The notes under the pieces were generated by a model that had not been told where the DNA came from, searched no databases, and saw only the letters and a list, made by a program, of their open reading frames with translations. A DNA stretch of 64,000 nucleotides from Branchiibius hedensis (GTDB lineage Bacteria > Actinomycetota > Actinomycetes > Actinomycetales > Dermatophilaceae). Location: the NCBI RefSeq assembly GCF_900108585.1, contig NZ_UESZ01000001.1, positions 2,480,001 through 2,544,000 of the forward strand, in the 5' to 3' direction. This document shows, one piece after another, positions 60,001-64,000 of the stretch. The stretch's first letter is position 1. The number at the start of each line of letters is the position of its first letter. The translations under genes and the position numbers were made by a program.

Positions 60001-61767
60001 GTGGCACATCTGCTCGGCGCTGAGAACATTGCGGTCGATTTTCCTACCCGCCGGGTCTTCGACTCCGTCACCGTCGGCGTGGACGAGGGCGACCGGATCG
60101 GGATCGTGGGCCGCAACGGTGACGGCAAGTCCACCCTCCTTTCCGTCCTCGCAGGGCGCCTGAGCCCGGACGCCGGTCGGGTGACGCACCGCGGGGGCCT
60201 GCGGATCGGCGTACTCGATCAGGCTGACCAGATCACCGACACCACGGTCGGGGCGGCCATCGTCGGCGACACCCCGGACCACGTGTGGGCGGGTGACCCC
60301 GCGATCCGCGACGTGATCAACGGTTTGGTCTCCGACCTGCCCTGGGACGCGCCGTTGTCGTCGCTGTCCGGGGGTCAGCAGCGGCGGGTGGCGCTCGCGG
60401 CGCTGCTCGTCGGCGACTGGGACGTCGTGATGCTCGACGAGCCGACCAACCATCTGGACGTCGAGGGCATCACCTGGCTGGCCGAGCACCTGCGTCGCCG
60501 TTGGCGGCCCGGACAGGGCGCGTTACTGCTGGTCACGCACGACCGGTGGTTCCTGGACGAGGTCGCCACGAGCACCTGGGAGGTACACGACGGGATCGTG
60601 GAGCCGTTCGAGGGCGGCTACGCGGCGTACGTGCTGGCTCGCGTCGAGCGCGACCGGCAAGCGGCCGCATCCGAGGCCAAGCGACAGAACTTGATGCGCA
60701 AGGAACTGGCCTGGCTGCGGCGAGGCGCCCCTGCGCGTACGTCGAAACCCAAGTTCCGCATCGACGCCGCCAACCAGCTGATCGAGGATGTGCCTCCGGT
60801 CCGGGACCGCATCGAGTTGACGAAGCTGGCGACCGCGCGCCTCGGCAAGGACGTCGTGGACCTACTCGACGTCGGCGTGCGTTTCGGTGACAAGCAGGTG
60901 CTGCACGACATCACCTGGCGGATCGCGCCGGGTGAGCGCACCGGCATTCTCGGGGCCAACGGCGCCGGGAAGTCGACGCTCCTCGGGGTGATCGCCGGCT
61001 TGGTTGCACCGAGCGAGGGTCGCGTAAAGCGCGGCAAGACAGTGCAATTGGCGATCCTGGACCAGCGAATGACGCAGTTGGAGCCGGTCAAGGACGAGAT
61101 GGTCCGCGACGTCCTGGCCCGCACCCAGACCACCTACGTGGTCGACGGCAAGGAGATGACGCCCGCCCAACTGCTGGAGCGGCTGGGCTTCCAGCGGGAG
61201 CAACTCTCGACCCGGGTCGGCGAGTTGTCCGGTGGCCAGCAGCGGCGACTGCAGCTGCTGTTGATCCTGCTGTCCGAGCCGAACGTGCTGATCCTCGATG
61301 AGCCGACCAACGACGTCGACACCGACATGCTGACCGCGATGGAGGACCTGCTCGACTCCTGGCCGGGCACGTTGATCGTGGTGTCGCACGACCGTTACCT
61401 GATCGAGCGGGTGACCGATCAGCAGTACGCCGTGTGGCAGGGCGGCCTGCGCCACCTGCCTGGCGGAGTGGATCAATATCTGTCGCTGCGGCGCGAGTCA
61501 TCCACGAAAGCCGTTGCTGCAGAGGCGACTTCGGATCCCGAGTTGTCGGGTGCCGAACGCCAGGCGCTGCGCAAGGAGCTCACGGCCGCCGAGCGACGGA
61601 TGAGCAAGATCGACGACCTCGTCGCTGGCCTGCATACGAAGATGGCTGCCCACGACCAGGACGACTACGCCGGGTTGGCCTCTCTCACAACGCAAGTGAC
61701 GCAGTTGGAGGATGAGAAGGCCGAGTTGGAGGACCGGTGGCTGGAACTGTCGGACACGCTGGAGTGA
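60001..61767 (+). CDS. ABC-F family ATPase (Uup/EttA-like)
   Basis: This 588-residue soluble protein has two ABC domains and no membrane span. Domain 1 has Walker A GRNGDGKST (38-46), the signature LSGGQQRRVAL and DEPTNHLD. Domain 2 has GANGAGKST, LSGGQQRRLQL and DEPTNDVD. Between them is the ABC-F linker with ARVERDRQAAASEAKRQNLMRKELAWLRRGAPARTSKPKFRIDAANQL, and the C-terminus is a coiled coil as in Uup. Family members act on the ribosome or, for Uup, on DNA structures; this layout is closest to Uup. The GTG at 60001 is chosen because similarity begins there. AzlC starts at the stop codon. Confidence 0.9.
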   Translation: MAHLLGAENIAVDFPTRRVFDSVTVGVDEGDRIGIVGRNGDGKSTLLSVLAGRLSPDAGRVTHRGGLRIGVLDQADQITDTTVGAAIVGDTPDHVWAGDPAIRDVINGLVSDLPWDAPLSSLSGGQQRRVALAALLVGDWDVVMLDEPTNHLDVEGITWLAEHLRRRWRPGQGALLLVTHDRWFLDEVATSTWEVHDGIVEPFEGGYAAYVLARVERDRQAAASEAKRQNLMRKELAWLRRGAPARTSKPKFRIDAANQLIEDVPPVRDRIELTKLATARLGKDVVDLLDVGVRFGDKQVLHDITWRIAPGERTGILGANGAGKSTLLGVIAGLVAPSEGRVKRGKTVQLAILDQRMTQLEPVKDEMVRDVLARTQTTYVVDGKEMTPAQLLERLGFQREQLSTRVGELSGGQQRRLQLLLILLSEPNVLILDEPTNDVDTDMLTAMEDLLDSWPGTLIVVSHDRYLIERVTDQQYAVWQGGLRHLPGGVDQYLSLRRESSTKAVAAEATSDPELSGAERQALRKELTAAERRMSKIDDLVAGLHTKMAAHDQDDYAGLASLTTQVTQLEDEKAELEDRWLELSDTLE

Positions 61768-62444
61768 GCCAAGATCGCGCGGCGGTCATCCGGCAGAGCG
61801 TGTCGGTGGCGGTCGCGACCGGCCTCTACGGCATCAGTTTCGGCGCGCTCAGTGTCGCTAGTGGCTTGTCGGTGCTGCAGACCTGCCTGCTGTCGCTGTT
61901 GCTCTTCAGCGGTGGGTCACAGTTCGCGCTGATCGGCATCATCGGTGGCGGTGGGACTGCAGGGGCGGCTGTTGCGGCGGCCTCCCTGCTCGGGTTGCGC
62001 AACGCGCTCTACGGCCTGCAGGTGGGACTGGTTTTGAAGCCGCAGGGTTGGCGTCGACTGGCGATGGCCCACCTGACGATCGATGAGTCAACTGCCGTCG
62101 GGCTGTCCCAATCAACCCAGGAGGCAAGGAAGCTCGGCTTCTGGGTCACCGGGATCGGGGTCTTCATCGGATGGAATCTGATGACCCTCGCCGGCGCACT
62201 GGCCGGGAACGCGCTCGGCGACCCCAAGCGCTACGGGTTGGATGCCGCAGCCTCGGCCGCCTTCATCGCGTTGCTGTGGCCACGGCTGCGCGGGCGCGAG
62301 CCGATTGCCATTGCGGTGGTGGCCGCCGTCGTCACGACGGTGTTGATCCCGGTCATCCCGGCCGGGCTGCCGGTGCTGGCTGCGGCGTTGGTGGGTGCCG
62401 TGGTTGCGTGGTTCTGGCGGCCGACCCCCGGGGAGCCGGTATGA
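61764..62444 (+). CDS. azlC: AzlC-family branched-chain amino acid export subunit
   Basis: The protein has 226 residues from the GTG at 61764, which overlaps the ABC-F stop (GTGA); an in-frame GTG at 61737 is the alternative. Conserved AzlC features are GLYGISFGALSVASGLSVLQTCLLSLLLFSGGSQFALIGI, the LRNALYGLQVG segment and TIDESTAVGLSQ. Five to seven membrane spans are visible. With AzlD it exports branched-chain amino acids or related compounds, as BrnFE does in Corynebacterium. Confidence 0.88.
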   Translation: MSQDRAAVIRQSVSVAVATGLYGISFGALSVASGLSVLQTCLLSLLLFSGGSQFALIGIIGGGGTAGAAVAAASLLGLRNALYGLQVGLVLKPQGWRRLAMAHLTIDESTAVGLSQSTQEARKLGFWVTGIGVFIGWNLMTLAGALAGNALGDPKRYGLDAAASAAFIALLWPRLRGREPIAIAVVAAVVTTVLIPVIPAGLPVLAAALVGAVVAWFWRPTPGEPV

Positions 62445-62749
62445 GTGTCTGGGCCGCCGTCATCGCCGCATCCGTCATCTCGTTCGTGACCAAACTGTCC
62501 GGTTACACGGTCCCGTCGACGTGGCTCGAACACCCGAAGGTCGCTCGGGTCAGCGCGCTCCTGCCCGCAGCGCTATTGGCGTCGCTCGTTGTGCTGCAGA
62601 CATTTTCGAGCGGTCAACGACTGATGATCGACGCGCGGGCGGCTGGACTGATCGTCGCGATCGCGGCACTCGTCGCGCGGCTGCCGTTCATCGTCGTGGT
62701 GGTCCTCGCCGCGGCGACGGCTGCCTTGTTGCGCGGACTTGCCGGTTAG
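62441..62749 (+). CDS. azlD: AzlD-family branched-chain amino acid export subunit
   Basis: This 102-residue membrane protein has three or four spans, beginning MSVWAAVIAASVISFVTKLSGYTVP, with ARVSALLPAALLASLVVLQTF and an Arg between the last spans (AALVARLPFIVVVVLAAATAAL). It is the usual small partner of AzlC. The ATG overlaps the azlC stop by 4 bases (ATGA), giving fixed-ratio synthesis of the two subunits. Confidence 0.88.
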   Translation: MSVWAAVIAASVISFVTKLSGYTVPSTWLEHPKVARVSALLPAALLASLVVLQTFSSGQRLMIDARAAGLIVAIAALVARLPFIVVVVLAAATAALLRGLAG

Positions 62750-62780
62750 GCGTGAGGCGCGTCCCGGCGTACCGGAAGAA

Positions 62781-63383
62781 TCAGGGCAACGTCGGGGTCG
62801 GCCAGCTCGGGTCGGGCGCGAAGGCCTCCCACCCCTGGTCGAACGGTGACCCGCCCGCCAATACCGCTCGCTCCGCGGCGGCCAGAGTAATCATCAATTC
62901 GTCCGCTTGTTGTTGGGTGTATCGCCCTTGTGCGACCGCCAACTCCAGTTCGTCGACGTCCTTGCGCACGATCTCGCCTGTGGGTTCAACCCACAGGTCG
63001 ACGACCTGGTCACGGCTCCGCGTTTCGCGAGGTCCGCGTCGATGTGGTTCCTCGACGTTGAGGTACCAGCCTTCGAACTGCCCCGAGACCCCGTCGAAGA
63101 ACGCCCAACTGGACCAGCCCTCCCCCGGACGGTAGATGCGCAGCACGGAACTTCCGGTCCAGGTGCCGAGGACCTGTCGGCGAGGTGCGGTGAACCGCTC
63201 CGCCATGACTGCCCGCAACTCTTGGCCATCGCCGCGGACGAGCTTGCGCACCGGCGTACCCATCGGAAGCCACGCAACCAGCGCCTCGGGGTCGTCTCGA
63301 ACGACGCGCATCGGGGTGACCCAGTCGCTGCCCGGATCCCCGTAGCACCAAAGGATCTCAGTACCGGGAATCCAGAACGTCAC
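62781..63383 (-). CDS. DUF402 domain protein
   Basis: This 200-residue protein has the DUF402 core GTWTGSSVLRIYRPGEGWSSWAFFDGVSGQFEGWYLNVEEPHRRG, then TRSRDQVVDLWVEPTGEIVRKDVDELELAVAQGRYTQQQADEL. The acidic residues in DxxVDLWVxxxGExxxKDxDELE are the metal/phosphate site seen in nucleoside-diphosphate phosphatases such as YtmB/FomD relatives. Hydrolysis of a nucleotide-linked phosphate is thus possible but not shown. It is convergent with azlD and 39 bases after the MFS stop. Confidence 0.85.
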   Translation of the reverse strand: MTFWIPGTEILWCYGDPGSDWVTPMRVVRDDPEALVAWLPMGTPVRKLVRGDGQELRAVMAERFTAPRRQVLGTWTGSSVLRIYRPGEGWSSWAFFDGVSGQFEGWYLNVEEPHRRGPRETRSRDQVVDLWVEPTGEIVRKDVDELELAVAQGRYTQQQADELMITLAAAERAVLAGGSPFDQGWEAFAPDPSWPTPTLP

Positions 63384-63422
63384 GATGAAATGCTAGCGAC
63401 GACGCAGCACCGACCTCGTTCG

Positions 63423-64000
63423 CTAGTCCCGCCGCTGCGGAATGAATGCCGTAGCGATCACGCCGAGCACCAGGAATCCAGCAGCGAGGAACGACCCGAG
63501 GGCAAGCGCGTGACTCATCGCCTCCTCAGCAGCGTGGCCGATGGCGGCCGTTGCAGGCTGTGCGGCCAGAGATTCGATGGACGCCCCCGCGCTTTTGGTA
63601 ACCGCCTCGCTGTAGCGCGTCGCGTCGGCAGAGCTGATGCCGATGCCCAGCAGCTTTGAGTTCAAGGTGCTGCTGAGCGTCGAGAAGAACGCGGTGGTCA
63701 GCACTGCGATTCCGAGGGCGGACCCCAACTGACGGAAGGTGCTCTGGATCCCGGACCCCTGGCCGCCCTCGTTCTCCGGAATCTCCGCCAGCACCACGTT
63801 GGTGACTTGAGCCGTGGCCAGACCAACACCGATGCCGTAGAAGAACAGCGCGGCGGCGATGAGCCACCACTGGGCGTCGGTGAGCAAGGCCACCAAACCC
63901 AGGGCCAACAGGCCCACGACCTCCAGGATCAGACCCGCCCGCACGAGATCGAGCGCTGTCGCCTTGCCGCTGTCGGCGAGCGGGAAGCTGATGCCGCTGG
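63423..64000 (-). CDS. MFS transporter, DHA2 (EmrB/QacA) type, C-terminal part (5' end outside window)
   Basis: The frame is open to the window edge, giving about 192 residues. Three to four membrane spans are visible. The segment GVGLATAQVTNVVLAEIPENEGGQGSGIQSTFRQLGSALGIAVL is the conserved late-half motif of 14-span DHA2 drug exporters, and the last span (ALGSFLAAGFLVLGVIATAF) is followed by IPQRRD. Substrate cannot be told. The regulator, if any, would lie beyond 64000. Confidence 0.85.
   Translation of the reverse strand, partial: SGISFPLADSGKATALDLVRAGLILEVVGLLALGLVALLTDAQWWLIAAALFFYGIGVGLATAQVTNVVLAEIPENEGGQGSGIQSTFRQLGSALGIAVLTTAFFSTLSSTLNSKLLGIGISSADATRYSEAVTKSAGASIESLAAQPATAAIGHAAEEAMSHALALGSFLAAGFLVLGVIATAFIPQRRD

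Overview
The window is high-GC DNA from an actinomycete, most likely a member of the order Micrococcales. This rests on three things: the long domain III insertion in the 23S rRNA, an actinobacterial-type LexA box in front of an imuA-imuB-dnaE2 mutasome cassette, and two blocks of gene order shared with mycobacteria (cbs, SGNH esterase, thiolase; and glmU, prs, rplY, pth, mfd, mazG, eno, ftsB, DUF501). The species is not identifiable from the sequence alone.

Left part (1-20 kb). A broken-off MerR regulator faces a fused alpha-beta glycyl-tRNA synthetase. Then come msrA, an SDR oxidoreductase, a tandem GNAT acetyltransferase, a secreted SGNH esterase and a GlcD-type FAD oxidase. An IS110-family element sits after glcD. 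It is followed by a small membrane protein and the SOS-inducible translesion cassette imuA-imuB-dnaE2. Convergent to that is a pair on the minus strand: the two-domain lysX (lysyl-phosphatidylglycerol synthase plus lysyl-tRNA synthetase) and a class I glutamine-amidotransferase-like hydrolase.

Middle (20-35.6 kb). A complete rRNA operon (16S-23S-5S, minus strand, no spacer tRNA) is followed by a CrtI-like FAD oxidoreductase, cbs, a second SGNH hydrolase and a thiolase ending in a strong terminator. Next are a Bax1-I membrane protein with a small coupled reading frame, an NCS1 nucleobase permease translationally coupled to an isochorismatase-fold hydrolase, and a tandem VOC protein.

Mobile region (35.4-40.8 kb). 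Two identical 1688-bp IS4-superfamily elements (IS1634-like) lie in the same orientation. Each is flanked by its own long perfect direct repeat, 182 bp and 83 bp. The IS1634 lineage is known for variable, very long target duplications. Here the duplications left the interrupted targets (VOC gene, tRNA-Leu) intact on one side. Both transposase genes carry the same -1 frameshift. The 1.7 kb between the copies holds a small membrane protein, a fragment of an SGNH esterase and a Cys-containing lipoprotein of lower GC.

Right part (40.8-64 kb). A housekeeping block on the minus strand runs from glmU to DUF501 and tRNA-Leu, with many 4-base stop/start overlaps. It covers cell-wall precursor synthesis, PRPP, translation accessory factors, transcription-coupled repair, nucleotide-pool cleaning, glycolysis and division. 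Inserted in it is a plus-strand secreted phospholipase A2. Beyond glmU are a P1-family peptidase, tRNA-Gln, a TetR regulator, and a VOC protein plus trans-aconitate-methyltransferase-like pair divergent from a MarR regulator across perfect operator palindromes. The window closes with a secreted PQQ-propeller/ricin-lectin protein, a small unknown protein, an ABC-F ATPase, an AzlCD amino-acid exporter, a DUF402 protein and the C-terminal part of a DHA2-type MFS transporter.
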